Shown here: in pieces, positions 30,641 to 43,000 of the stretch
How positions within the stretch are numbered: the stretch's first letter is position 1
How the letters are laid out: the number at the start of each line of letters is the position of its first letter
NCBI RefSeq assembly: GCF_033807575.1
Contig: NC_084711.1
Span: 5,022,001-5,086,000 of the forward strand
Direction: 5' to 3'
DNA: 64,000 nt
From: Cydia pomonella
Taxonomy: Eukaryota > Arthropoda > Insecta > Lepidoptera > Tortricidae
The notes under the pieces: generated by a model
Database searches by the model: none
Told to the model about the DNA's origin: nothing
Seen by the model: the letters and a program-made list of their open reading frames with translations, nothing else
Program-made: the position numbers and the translations under genes

Positions 30641-32953
30641 TGTTATTTGAAATCACGTTAGGGTTTGTATTATTATTTTTGACCCGAATGAAGTCCATCC
30701 AGGTTCTTATGATGGAGTCAGGAGTTGGTCACCAGAACTCCTAATCTACTCATTATAATTCCATCGTGCTTGGGCTCAAAAGATTTGCCCTGACGAACAC
30801 CATCGATCTAGATGAGGTCCAGGATCTCATGACGGAGTCAGGAGTTGGTCACCAGAACTCCCCAGAACTCCTAATTTACTCATCATAACTCCATCGAGTT
30901 TGGGCTCAATAGATTTACCCTGATGAGCACCATCAATCTAGATGAAGTCCAGGGTCTCATGATGGAGTCAGGAGTAGGTCACTAGAACTCCTAATCTACT
31001 CATTATAATTCCATCGTATTTGAGCTCAATAGATTTGCCCTGACGAGTACCATCGATCTAAATGAAGTCCAGGGTCTCATGATGGAGTCAGGAGTTGGTC
31101 ACCAGAACTCCTAATCTACTCATTATAATTCCATCGTGTTTGGGCTCAAAAGATTTGCCCTGACGAGTACCATCGATCTAGATGAAGTCCAGGGTCTCAT
31201 GATGGAGTCAGGAGTTGGTCACCATAATTCCTAATCTACTCATCATAACTCCATCGTGTTTGGGCTCAATAGATTTGCCCTCACGAGCACCACCAATCTA
31301 GATGATGTTCAGGGTCTCATGATGGAGTCAGGAGTTGGTCACTAGAACTCCTAATCTACTCATTATAATTCCATCGTGTTTGGGCTCAAAAGATTTGCCC
31401 TGACGAGTACCATCGATCTAGATGAAGTCCAGGGTCTCATGATGGAGTCAGGAGTTGGTCACCAGAACTCCTAATCTACTCATTATAATTCCATCGTGTT
31501 TGGGCTCAAAAGATTTGCCCTGACGAGTATCATCGATCTAGATGAAGTCCAGGGTCTCATGATGGAGTCAGGAGTTGGTCACCATAATTCCTAATCTACT
31601 CATCATAACTCCATCGTGTTTGGGCTCAATAGATTTGCCCTCACGAGCACCATCAATCTAGATGATGTTCAGGGTCTCATGATGGAGTCAGGAGTTGGTC
31701 ACTAGAACTCCTAATCTACTCATTATAATTCCATCGTGTTTGGGCTCAAAAGATTTGCTCTGACGAGTACCATCGATCTAGATGAAGTCCAGGGTCTCAT
31801 GATGGAGTCAGGAGTTGGTCACCATAATTCCTAATCTACTCATCATAACTCCATCGTGTTTGGGTTCAATTGGAACGTTGGAATTATAATGAGTAGATTA
31901 GGAGTTCTAGTGACCAACTTCTGACTCCATCATGAGACCCTGGACTTTATCTAGATTGATGATGCTCGTCAGGGCAAATCTATTGAGCCCAAACACGATG
32001 AGGTTATGATGAGTAGTTTAGGAGTTCTGGTGACCAACTCCTGACTCCATCATGAGACCCTGGACCTCATCTAGATCGATGGTGTTCATCAGGGCAAATC
32101 TATTGAGCCCAAACACGATGGAGTTATGATGAGTAGATTAGGAGTTCTCGTGACCAACTCCTGACTCCATCATGAGACCCTGGACCTCATCTAGATCGAT
32201 GGTGCTCATCAGGGCAAATCTTTTGAGCCCAAACACGTTGGAATTATAATGAGTAGATTAGGAGTTCTAGTGACCAACTCCTGACTCCATCATGAGACCC
32301 TGGACTTTATCTAGATTGATGATGCTCGTCAGGGCAAATCTATTGAGCCCAAACACGATGGAGTTATGATGAGTAGATTAGGAGTTCTGGTGACCAGCTC
32401 CTGACTCCATCATGAGACCCTGGACCTCATCTAGATTGATGGTGCTCGTCAGGGCAACTCTATTAAACCCAAACACGATGGAGTTATGATGAGTAGATTA
32501 GGAATTATGGTGACCAACTCCTGACTCCATCATGAGACCCTGGACTTCATCTAGATTGATGGTGCTCGTCAGGGCAACTCTATTGAACCCAAACACGATG
32601 GAGTTATGATGAGTAGATTAGGAGTTCTGGTGACCAGCTCCTGACTCCATCATGAGACCCTGGACCTCATCTAGATTGAAGGTGCTCGTCAGGGCAACTC
32701 TGTTGAGCCCAAACACGATGGAATTATAATGAGTAGATTAGGAGTTCTAGTGACCAACTCCTGACTCCATCATGAGACCCTGGACCTCATCTAGATCGAT
32801 GGTGTTCGTCAGGGCAAATCTTTTGAGCCCAAACACGATGGGATTATAATTATTAGATTAGGAGTTCTGGTGACCAACTCCTGACTCCATCATGAGAACT
32901 TGGACTTCATCCGGGTCAAAAATAATAATGCAAACCCTAACGTAATTTCAAGT
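30641..32953. mobile_element. Giant foldback element: inverted arms made of 120-bp tandem units
   Basis: The left arm has ten units (gatggagtcaggagttggtc at 30711, 30831, 30961, then every 120 bp to 31801). The orientation flips near 31870. The right arm has nine units (ctgactccatcatgagaccc at 31921 then every 120 bp to 32881). The outer ends are inverted complements (cgttagggtttg, tattattatttttgacccg). Within arms a three-unit, 360-bp higher-order pattern shows (31081-31440 versus 31441-31800; 31921 versus 32281). No ORF longer than 60 codons. The architecture matches Foldback-type elements, whose terminal repeats are made of tandem subunits; no transposase or target duplication was seen, so a locally amplified palindrome remains possible. 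Confidence 0.85.
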
Positions 32954-32974
32954 GAAAATGCGTTTTTCAGAAAA

Positions 32975-33092
32975 TCGCAGCCAAATAACACTAGACCTTA
33001 CTCATAGTGTTGTGTTCCTGCCGGTGAGTAAGGTTGCCAGAGCTCAACGAGGGGCGGGAGGGGGTTAGGGTCGGCAACGCGCATGTAACTCC
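32975..33092 (+). repeat. SINE-like repeat, copy 3, 5' half
   Basis: cagaaaatcgcagccaaata through gcatgtaactcc, then interrupted by the hAT element; the 3' half resumes at 34232. Confidence 0.75.
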
Positions 33093-34231
33093 TAGACATG
33101 TGTAAGTAATGCGCGTAACATCACAAATGAGATATCACTCAAACGCGTAATGTTGCATTACGCATCACTCCGAGAAACCAAGCATTACTTCAAACATCAC
33201 TCGAGCACATGACTGGCCGAAACGCGCGTAAACTCGTAAAGCATCAATATAGATTGACGCGCCGGTAGTCGGTACGAAAGGTCCGTTCAAGTACAATCCG
33301 CGTAATGTATAATGAGCAATGAGACGTAATGGTGTGATGTGTGATGTTTGTTTGCCATGCTATCATTACTTTGCTATCCCGCTTGCACCCGCACTCACTG
33401 CTCGCTCGCTCTCATTCCGCAATGCTTTCGGAACACTTCGGATCGGTCCGCTCGGCCGGTCGGTAGGAGTCGCATTTGAGTTATTGCAAATTTCATTAAA
33501 TTGATACGATAACGGATTTTTGCACCTGCAATCGATTTAAAACTGTAATGCGTTACCATAGAGCTTACAATGTTTTTAGTATTTTACCTATAAGGATGCG
33601 GCTAAATGATAATTCGCTTGCGAGTTTGAATTTGACGAACAAAAACGTATTTACTGTTTATTATTGTTGTGAAATGTTTGGTTTGGTTGACTTTCGCGGC
33701 AAACTAAATTAAGCACGAGTGAAGTTTCTTATTTATCTTTAATTTAATAGGTACTGTAAACACTAGTGTTTACAGTACATTCTCGTATCAGTATCATATC
33801 ATAATTTTATTGATATACCCAAATAAAAATACTACCTAGTGACTCTCGATGGCGTTATCTCATTAATTAACAGATATTTTCTTTTATTTTTTATCTATGA
33901 TGCATATTTTACGACTATAAAAATAAAAACATTAACAAAAACGATCTATCACATGGCGGTGACAAAACGCAATGCGTAATAGATCGACGCGCCGATATGA
34001 TACGCCCTAGAGTCCTAAGTGTCCTAACACTCGCTGCATAATGTAGTTAGTACTGTGATGACTGTGATGAGTGTGATGTTGCCATCACGCGCGCGCCCGC
34101 GCGCTGTATTCGTTCGGGTAAATGTTTCGTTTCGAGTGATAAGTGATGTGATATCTCAGTGTAACATTACGTTTTCGAAAAAGTGATGTGATATAGCATT
34201 ACTTTTTGAAGCACTGTTTCGCGCATGTCTA
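33093..34231. mobile_element. Young non-autonomous hAT-like element, copy 1 (1139 bp)
   Basis: Termini TAGACATG and CATGTCTA, flanked by a perfect 8-bp duplication gtaactcc (33085-33092 and 34232-34239) inside a SINE copy, giving a clean empty site by comparison with 20486-20500. It contains a 28-bp perfect palindrome at 33751-33778 and subterminal gtaatgttgcattacgcatc motifs. The only ORF is 61 codons. I see no difference from the copy at 35892-37030, so both are recent. Whether this repeat codes for anything is unknown; it probably borrows transposase. Confidence 0.85.
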
Positions 34232-34305
34232 GTAACTCCTCTGGAGTTGCAGGCGTACTTATGCGGGCCGTATGCTTGTTTGCCACCGACTTAGTATTAA
34301 AAAAA
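34232..34305 (+). repeat. SINE-like repeat, copy 3, 3' half
   Basis: gtaactcctctggagttgca through tttgccaccgacttagt and an A tail; continues the 5' half ending at 33092. A short block (tacataggctacggagactg) is deleted relative to copy 1. Confidence 0.75.
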
Positions 34306-35434
34306 AAGTAACACTGAAAATCCATCAATAAGCGAGTCTGTTAGGCATACTGTAAAAAATGAACTTTTATTAAGATTTTCTAATCGCAGTATATAGCACT
34401 TCTCGGAACTCCGTAGGTGATTACGATCGCAACGAATGCCTGACAATCGAGCACAGGTCCGTCCTCTAAGCGCGCTCCGCGCGGACTGAGAGCGGGGCGT
34501 CGCTGCTGCGTGATTTATACGTGTTTTAAAAAAATATAAATTTACGGCAATGTAGGTCCCATAGTTACGATTTTTTTTTTATAGGTTAACATAAAGTTAC
34601 AGTTTGCTATAATATTATTTTTAAAGCAAAATATGCGTACAATTTTCGGAAATAAAATATAATAAAACCCTGTTTTCGCCAAAAAAATGAAGAAAACTCG
34701 GAAGGTATTTTATCAGTTTTTTCAAAAGAATCTTCGATTGTTAATCATTCCAGCCCCTCGTACGAGATATGTTGAATCAAATTGTAGTCATTCATGTACC
34801 AAATGATTCTTGTTTATAGCAAAATTGAGAACCGAAACGCCACATCTCACTGCAAAATTTGGAAAAGACTCCCAAAAAACCTCATTAAAAAAGAGGTTTA
34901 AAAGAGAAAATGAAAATTTGAACTGTTGGAGCCCCTAGTTTAGGAAACGATTATTTAAGTACGTTATCAGTTTTTGAATAAATACTAATAGTTACGTCGT
35001 AATCTTGAATGAAAAAGGAAGCATTTTACAAAATACGCTCGTCTGTAGGAATAAGGCCTCTTAAGGAAGAACGTTCGGAGATTACTCCAAAGTCCGAACA
35101 CATCACATATGATATGACGTAATAGAAGACATCTTAAAATAGGTTTTGAAAAATTACCCGTTTGAAATATTACCTACGGCTCGTATAGGAAGGTAGGCTA
35201 GGTACTGTGTAAGTACCTATTCAGTAGTTTGTAGAATAAAGAACCTTCTCTCAGACCTACATGCAAAAAAGTATCTTGTTCTTGAGAGTTATGACCACTG
35301 GACAGACTGGCCTGAACACGCCTTTTTGGCCGTGAGACAACTGTGAATAAGAAACGTTCTCGGAGAAGTTCCGATGTTTTGTGTGAAAATATATTTTTAG
35401 ACAATTAATTTAATTTTCCTTCGGGTCTATCCTT
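34306..35434. other. Non-coding stretch with a GC island near 34440-34510
   Basis: A GC-rich box (gcgctccgcgcggactgaga) followed by gtgatttatacgtgtttt resembles the module at 23400-23570. Two later ccagcccct / gagcccct boxes lie about 175 bp apart. No exon was recognised. Confidence 0.35.
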
Positions 35435-35801
35435 TAGACATGTGTAAGTAATGCGCGTAACATCACAAATGAGATATCACTCAAACGCGTAATGTTGCAT
35501 TACGCATCACTCCGAGAAACCAAGCATTACTTCAAACATCACTCGAGCACATGACTGGCCGAAACGCGCGTAAACTCGTAAAGCATCAATATAGATTGAC
35601 GCGCCGGTAGTCGGTACGAAAGGTCCGTTCAAGTACAATCCGCGTAATGTATAATGAGCAATGAGACGTAATGGTGTGATGTGTGATGTTTGTTTGCCAT
35701 GCTATCATTACTTTGCTATCCCGCTTGCACCCGCACTCACTGCTCGCTCGCTCTCATTCCGCAATGCTTTCGGAACACTTCGGATCGGTCCGCTCGGCCG
35801 G
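35435..35801. mobile_element. hAT-like element fragment A (first 367 bp)
   Basis: Starts at TAGACATG and matches the first 367 bp of copy 1, breaking off after ccgctcggccgg directly into the next fragment. Confidence 0.85.
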
Positions 35802-35891
35802 TAGACATGTGTAAGTAATGCGCGTAACATCACAAATGAGATATCACTCAAACGCGTAATGTTGCATTACGCATCACTCCGAGAAACCAAG
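35802..35891. mobile_element. hAT-like element fragment B (first 90 bp)
   Basis: Starts at TAGACATG and matches the first 90 bp, breaking off after gagaaaccaag directly into the complete copy. Confidence 0.85.
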
Positions 35892-37030
35892 TAGACATGT
35901 GTAAGTAATGCGCGTAACATCACAAATGAGATATCACTCAAACGCGTAATGTTGCATTACGCATCACTCCGAGAAACCAAGCATTACTTCAAACATCACT
36001 CGAGCACATGACTGGCCGAAACGCGCGTAAACTCGTAAAGCATCAATATAGATTGACGCGCCGGTAGTCGGTACGAAAGGTCCGTTCAAGTACAATCCGC
36101 GTAATGTATAATGAGCAATGAGACGTAATGGTGTGATGTGTGATGTTTGTTTGCCATGCTATCATTACTTTGCTATCCCGCTTGCACCCGCACTCACTGC
36201 TCGCTCGCTCTCATTCCGCAATGCTTTCGGAACACTTCGGATCGGTCCGCTCGGCCGGTCGGTAGGAGTCGCATTTGAGTTATTGCAAATTTCATTAAAT
36301 TGATACGATAACGGATTTTTGCACCTGCAATCGATTTAAAACTGTAATGCGTTACCATAGAGCTTACAATGTTTTTAGTATTTTACCTATAAGGATGCGG
36401 CTAAATGATAATTCGCTTGCGAGTTTGAATTTGACGAACAAAAACGTATTTACTGTTTATTATTGTTGTGAAATGTTTGGTTTGGTTGACTTTCGCGGCA
36501 AACTAAATTAAGCACGAGTGAAGTTTCTTATTTATCTTTAATTTAATAGGTACTGTAAACACTAGTGTTTACAGTACATTCTCGTATCAGTATCATATCA
36601 TAATTTTATTGATATACCCAAATAAAAATACTACCTAGTGACTCTCGATGGCGTTATCTCATTAATTAACAGATATTTTCTTTTATTTTTTATCTATGAT
36701 GCATATTTTACGACTATAAAAATAAAAACATTAACAAAAACGATCTATCACATGGCGGTGACAAAACGCAATGCGTAATAGATCGACGCGCCGATATGAT
36801 ACGCCCTAGAGTCCTAAGTGTCCTAACACTCGCTGCATAATGTAGTTAGTACTGTGATGACTGTGATGAGTGTGATGTTGCCATCACGCGCGCGCCCGCG
36901 CGCTGTATTCGTTCGGGTAAATGTTTCGTTTCGAGTGATAAGTGATGTGATATCTCAGTGTAACATTACGTTTTCGAAAAAGTGATGTGATATAGCATTA
37001 CTTTTTGAAGCACTGTTTCGCGCATGTCTA
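35892..37030. mobile_element. Young hAT-like element, complete copy 2 (1139 bp)
   Basis: Same length as, and apparently identical to, 33093-34231. Its right terminus (CATGTCTA, 37023-37030) is followed by cccagcag and the oxidase exon. No 8-bp duplication is found: the sequence left of fragment A is ctatcctt, left of this copy aaaccaag, and right of it cccagcag. Confidence 0.85.
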
Positions 37031-37035
37031 CCCAG

Positions 37036-40000
37036 CAGGCCTTACTGGTGCAGCCATGCTAGTCATCACTGTCTCCATGGGCCTGACGTCGCTACGAGTG
37101 GTACGGAGGCGCCTCTACAACTGGTTTTGGTACACGCATCAGCTCTACTTGCCATTTATGGTTCTGCTGATAGTTCATCCGTTAAGGTAGGCTTTTATAT
37201 CAGATGAATGGTTATAATATTGCTAGCAAATCGTTATAAATTAATAGTACCTACGTTGCTGTCGAGGCTCTGAACGAGCTACTTGCTGGCCGAGGATTCT
37301 TTTTAAACGGACGACGTTGGGAGCAGAGAATAATAAGTACTGATCATCTGTTTGGCTGTTTAATGGACCTATGCCTTCTTTTGATATGACCAACTCAACT
37401 TTTCAAAAAGTTAGGAACTCGACAAATAAATGGAATTTGTATGCAACATTGCAGTCCCGAAATTGACTGCAAATGTTTATGACTTTTTAATTTTTGACTG
37501 ACCTTAAACTATGCACTTCGCGACCTATTTTTAACCAGCAAAATCGAGTTTGCCGTCCATTTATGAGAAAATTTTATTAATTCATTTTTATTTCCACCAA
37601 CTAGTATCATAAATTATAACAAACGACAACCATAATTAATATAATAGTATATTTTATTTATAGTATAATACAATAACCAAAATTACATGTCAATGTTAGT
37701 ACTTATCTAAAGTGTTTATTTTTGAATTTTGAATTACGAAGCCGGTGGTCCCGGGTTCAAATCCTGGTAAGGGCATTTACTCGTGTGATGACCATGGATA
37801 TTTGTTCCTCAGTCATGGGTGTTTTCTATGTATTTAAGTATTTATACATACTTATATATATCGTTGTCTCAGTACCCTCAACACAAGCCTTATTGAGCTT
37901 ACTGTGAGGCTTAGTCAAATTGTGTAATAATGTCCTACAATATTTATTATTATTTATTTATTATATGGAGCGCAGCACTGCAGTGGTTAAGTAAATATGC
38001 ACCATCCAACTTGCTTTCACGCATTGTTTAGGATGCTATGTGTGTTTTCTTATTTAGTGTTACGCAGTGTACAGTCAGCTGCAGAGATTACTGACCCCTT
38101 GAATATAAATTTGTTTGCAGGGGGTCAACTGTCTCTGCAGCTGACTGTACATTGATGGCTCTACCATGTGTTCTGGTGGACGCACCAGCTCTAAGTACTT
38201 GCCGTTTAATGTGTTGTGTGCATATTTTAAGGTCATCTTTTATAATAATGTAGAAGTACAAGCTTTTGCGTCGACATCAAATTGTTACGTGGTACCTGCC
38301 GCGGTAACTTTACCATGTGGTCCTTAGTACTTACAGTACTTATTTCTCACAAATAGTGACTAATAGATGTTTTATTCTTATAAAAATCTACAGGGGTTTA
38401 TTGTTATTTTATATTGTTATTTTACGTGTCACTGATTCCAACGTTTTTAAGTTACACGTCAATCAATGCCTACTGTCGAATCATTCGAATTCGAACGTTC
38501 GTTAACGCTCGTTGTCAACTATGCGCCCAAGTATTAAATCCTCTTACGCAATGCCATGACCTTAATAAAGGCTTATTTCATAATTTTAACTGGAATCCAT
38601 TGATGTGTTACAATAAATAGAGAGATCAAAAACTGGGTAACTACATAAGTAATTCCTAATAAATAAATTGATGCTTGACCTTATGCAATGTGTGTTAATT
38701 TTACTTTTAGGGTAAATAGGTACATAATACCTATCAATAGTGTAATATAAGGAAATATAGGTATAGGAAATTGCAGAATTGAAATAGGTCCAAAAAATAT
38801 GAAAAAAATCGTGAAAGTAGAGCTTAAGAAAGACATTAAATGAAAACTATAGCGGACATGATCAGTTTAGCTGTTTTTGAGTTATCGCAAAAAGTTTTCC
38901 CTTCATAGTAAAAAGACTTATTTTAATTAGGTACTGATTATGCAAATTTGCCTATTTGTTTAACTCAGGTGAAAGGTACCGTTTCATCCCTTGGTTAACA
39001 ATTTACTATACTTTAAGCTCCAGTTTAGCTTATTGTGACGGAAGAGTAACTACGGAACCCTACACTGAGCGTGGCCCGACATGCTCTTGGCCGGTTATTT
39101 TAATTTACTATATCGCACGTAATATTTACCGGAGGTACTATACAATACTTTAAAAGAGGACTTAATAGTACATTAAATTGTGCAACGAGGGGGGTAAGTG
39201 AAATTTTGGAAGCAAAATTACCTTCCCAACAGCCGCAGGCTGGAGGGAATGAAAGACCCGAGTTTGCAATATTCTTACCCCCAGAGTTACACAATGTTTT
39301 TCACCGCACTTACGAAGAAAAACTAATTTTTAAGCGGACTTATTCTTAAATACAAACAGTCATATTTTGACACGTTAGGCATCGAAGGCACAGACAGTTT
39401 TTTTGACAATCCATAACTACTACGGGAACAATATAGGCCTTGAATGAAATAAGATCTTTTTCGAGCAAGTGTGATGAAAAATATGTATCTATCTACATGT
39501 AAAATAAAAATAGGCGAAGATTAACTTGTGGCACATCATTCGATTCAGGTCTTTAAAAACTGTATGGTTTTATAAGAACTTAAAATATTTACGATAGTCG
39601 AAATAATTTAAATAAAATATGCGACTTAATTTAATGGTAACCTACTTGTTTTATATTCACTGAAGATATGAAGACATCTATTGTTCACACGTACGACGCA
39701 CGTGGTCACACTTAGTCCTTATTGTAACATACATGTAGCTTTTTGATATATGTAGTATGTAGTGTTTCGATGCCGAAATAGGCAGCACTGTTAGTATAAC
39801 ATATTTACATTTCAGTAAATTATTTATTGAATGTTTCTCTGCAGCACTCAGTGTTAAGTTTGTTTGAACATTCTCAGTGAGATCACTTTTGTTTTCAGCG
39901 GCGTGCTGAAAAGAGAGTTACTGCCAGAAGAAAGACTGAATTACGACTATGAAACTAATAATACGTATAACTCCTCCGGGGATTCTCCTATTTTCGTACC

Positions 40001-43000
40001 TATACAGTCAACGGTGAGTGTTATTGAAAAATACCAATATTTACTTTGGAAGTCGCTTTAATTTTTAGTATAGTATTTTTTTGCATAGGTAGCTTGGGTA
40101 CGGTGACAGCTGTCATCTCAATACATATTTATCTATTTACAATGGGTGACGATGCAATATTATGTTACTATCGACGTGATCTGATGATGGAGGTGACCAT
40201 AGGAACTCTGTGATGAAGCAACAACATGAAAAACCAAAAACTTAGTATGTCGCGCCGCTCACGAAGGCAGCGGTGTATTAGTGATTTGCCTTAAATTATA
40301 AATAAATTAAAATCGGGGTTTTCAGGCGTAAGTCCATCGGGGTTAGCATTATTACTACAAAGTACTTAAAATTAGAATTAATATTATTTAAAAGTAAATA
40401 ATACAATTAAAAATAATAATAATAATAACAAGATTAATTTAGCCTATGACCCATTACATAAGGGAGCTGTCTCATTAGGGGGCTATCCCCGTTTCTGAGA
40501 CAACGCTCAAGAATCTATTGGTGCTGTCCCGTATCCGTTCGAGGTTGAAGCACACCTCTTTTGCATGATGGCATGGAATCCATCTATTCCGGCATCGGCA
40601 AACATCCCCGAGGCGCTACAGAAACGAGGCAACCCCATCAGAACCCTGTAAGCATTGTTAAATTGCACGCGTAGAGCGTTGTAAGCCTTTTGCGTATAGT
40701 TAACGCATAGGCTGCAGGTGTGAAATTATGCTTCTCACAATGCCGTTTATAGTGCTTTCAACTAATCAAATTATTAACTGCACCTAGTTCAATTCTTGTG
40801 ATTGCAGTAAAACGGTCTTGGAACTATTTTGGTCAAATTAGTTACGGTTTTCAATAATAGCTCGTCCTATGGACTTTGGAGCAGCGTTCTTAGTGCCATT
40901 GCTTACCAAACGCTTTCTGTTACAGTCAATTTGCTCCGGAACTAAAGAACGCTTCTATTTAAATTTGGTACACATACGTAAGGCCCAAAGGCGGAGGTGT
41001 ACCGTAATTTTTTTTCAATGGGACCACTTTTGGGTGGTAAAAGAAAAAAAATGATACATCTTTTCTTCGTCCAGATTACAACCAATGCTATTGGTTGATT
41101 CCCGCACGTCTACTCTCATCTCCGCCTCATTGGGAAGGTATCCTAAGAATCAGTAGAGTTAACACTTTAATGGCCTATAGAGGATTGTGCTCTTAAAGGA
41201 ATAGGAATACCAGCGTTAGACATGGTGATGGTTCCTACCACGCCTCCCATTAAAATTATTCATCCGTGTCCTCGTATAGTTATTTTAAATGGCGAATCGA
41301 TCAAAAATGCTATTAACTGTTGCATTTCGGCATTGGGCTTTATAATAGGCCCATATATATTATAATATATGTATGTTTGTACTGTACTATAATGCCATTT
41401 GACAATGTCCTTTCAGGCCCACAGCCCAAGTAAAGTTTGATTTAAAGAAAAAGGTGTTTGTTTTTTAATTTACAAATGACATCGCTCAACATTATGAAGC
41501 GCGTAAATAGTAAACCCTAGTAGCCGTACCGTAGTAGTAGTACCTATAACTTTACACTACCCTCGTACACGTAGAAATGTATTCTTGGTGCGTGCTAGAC
41601 AAAATTAAGGTAATGGAAAGGGAAATGTTTCGAAACTTAGTCCCTAATAGCTTTTGTCTGGGACCTTCTTGGCCTAAATGTTCTTAGTTTCTGAACTAAC
41701 TTGAACTTAAGCACCTAGATTACGCAGTTTCCGTTAATACAAAAGTTTAGTTGTAATTTAGTATTATTCGTTCAGATTATGCGTCAAAAGTACCTACCAT
41801 TCTGTCTTACTATTTAGTATTTATTCCAACAAAAAACTTTATATTTAGAAATAAAACTGTTGCAGATATTTTGAACAAGAAATATTTATATTTGGAAGTG
41901 TTCGAGGGTGGTAGAGTAGATACTTTCGGCGCGTTGTTTCACCTGCTACTATTGAAGGCTGACTGTACTATTTTACTCTCATCTCCCGTCTTTGCGTTTA
42001 CCTCGGATGTGTTCTCAGATTTGAGTAGGGCACTGAGGCCGCTCGGATACTTTTGCATTTGTTACACGGACTGCCCAAAACAGGAGTGTATTGTTTTCAA
42101 CGTTCATCTTTTGGGCTCCTCTACACGTGGCCCAGCGTAGGCCAGTCTAAGGCCTAAGGGACGCAGCTATGCGGTGGAATGAGATAGCAATATCACCTAC
42201 TCCCTCTAACGCATATTGGACTGGCCTGCGCTGGGCCATCGTGTAGAGCAGCCATTTAACATAAACACCGCTGTGCACGTCCCGTCCCGTCTACTAAGTT
42301 TAAACACTAGGATTTAAATAAATAATGATTTGTTATCAGTAATTAAGAAACTTTTTTTATATGAATCTTTTCTATTTTAATTTCAGACTTGGATTTGGAT
42401 GGCCTTTCCTCTTTCGTGTTTTTTCCTTGATCTCCTGTGGCGGGTTTTGTCCAGAAACCGAGCGAGAGTGGACATTATACAGGTGAGTCATAAAACAATG
42501 TCTACAATCAATATTGTTTAAAAGAAGGACCGCGGATGTTAGGGCCACCTACGCGTTCCATGGTTAGCCCACTAAAGGGGCCAGTGGGCCAGTTCACCAG
42601 TTCACCGGAGGATATCGACCTGTCAGTTAAAAAGTGGCCCTTAGCGGGTTAGAGATGTGCCTGAAAGTAGATGGCTTCTTTCCGTATAGCCCGGATTGTA
42701 TTTAAGAACATGAGCTGTATTATGAAAACTGTCGCTGAAAAATGCTACATCTTTTGGAGTTTTTACCCACATGATACGTATCATGATAATTTGTAAAACG
42801 CGCAGAAAAGAAATGAGTACCTAATTAGAAATCAGAAGGATCATTCTACTTTTCCCTGCAGGTTTTTCCGATTTCAAAGATTCTTGAAATTTTAATATTC
42901 GTAATGCGTTTTAACTTACACTAGCTACTAAAAAATTACATCGAAAATCTTGTTGGCCCCACTTCTTAAATCCATCCTAAGGACCAATCCTGCCAAACTT

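Noticed and set aside
30641..32953. CRISPR-like array
   Set aside because: Units are contiguous 120-bp repeats without unique spacers, in a eukaryotic genome.
33319..33504. 61-codon ORF present identically at 36118-36303
   Set aside because: Identity only reflects the two hAT copies; no start context or motif, too short for a transposase.
41418..41475. Possible extra oxidase exon after tttcag at 41417
   Set aside because: Does not keep phase 0 between the flanking exons, and the exons at 39899 and 42387 join correctly without it.
41871..42140. 89-codon ORF on + in an oxidase intron, preceded by a good acceptor
   Set aside because: Wrong phase for the flanking exons and no resemblance to NADPH oxidases; its end runs into a MITE.
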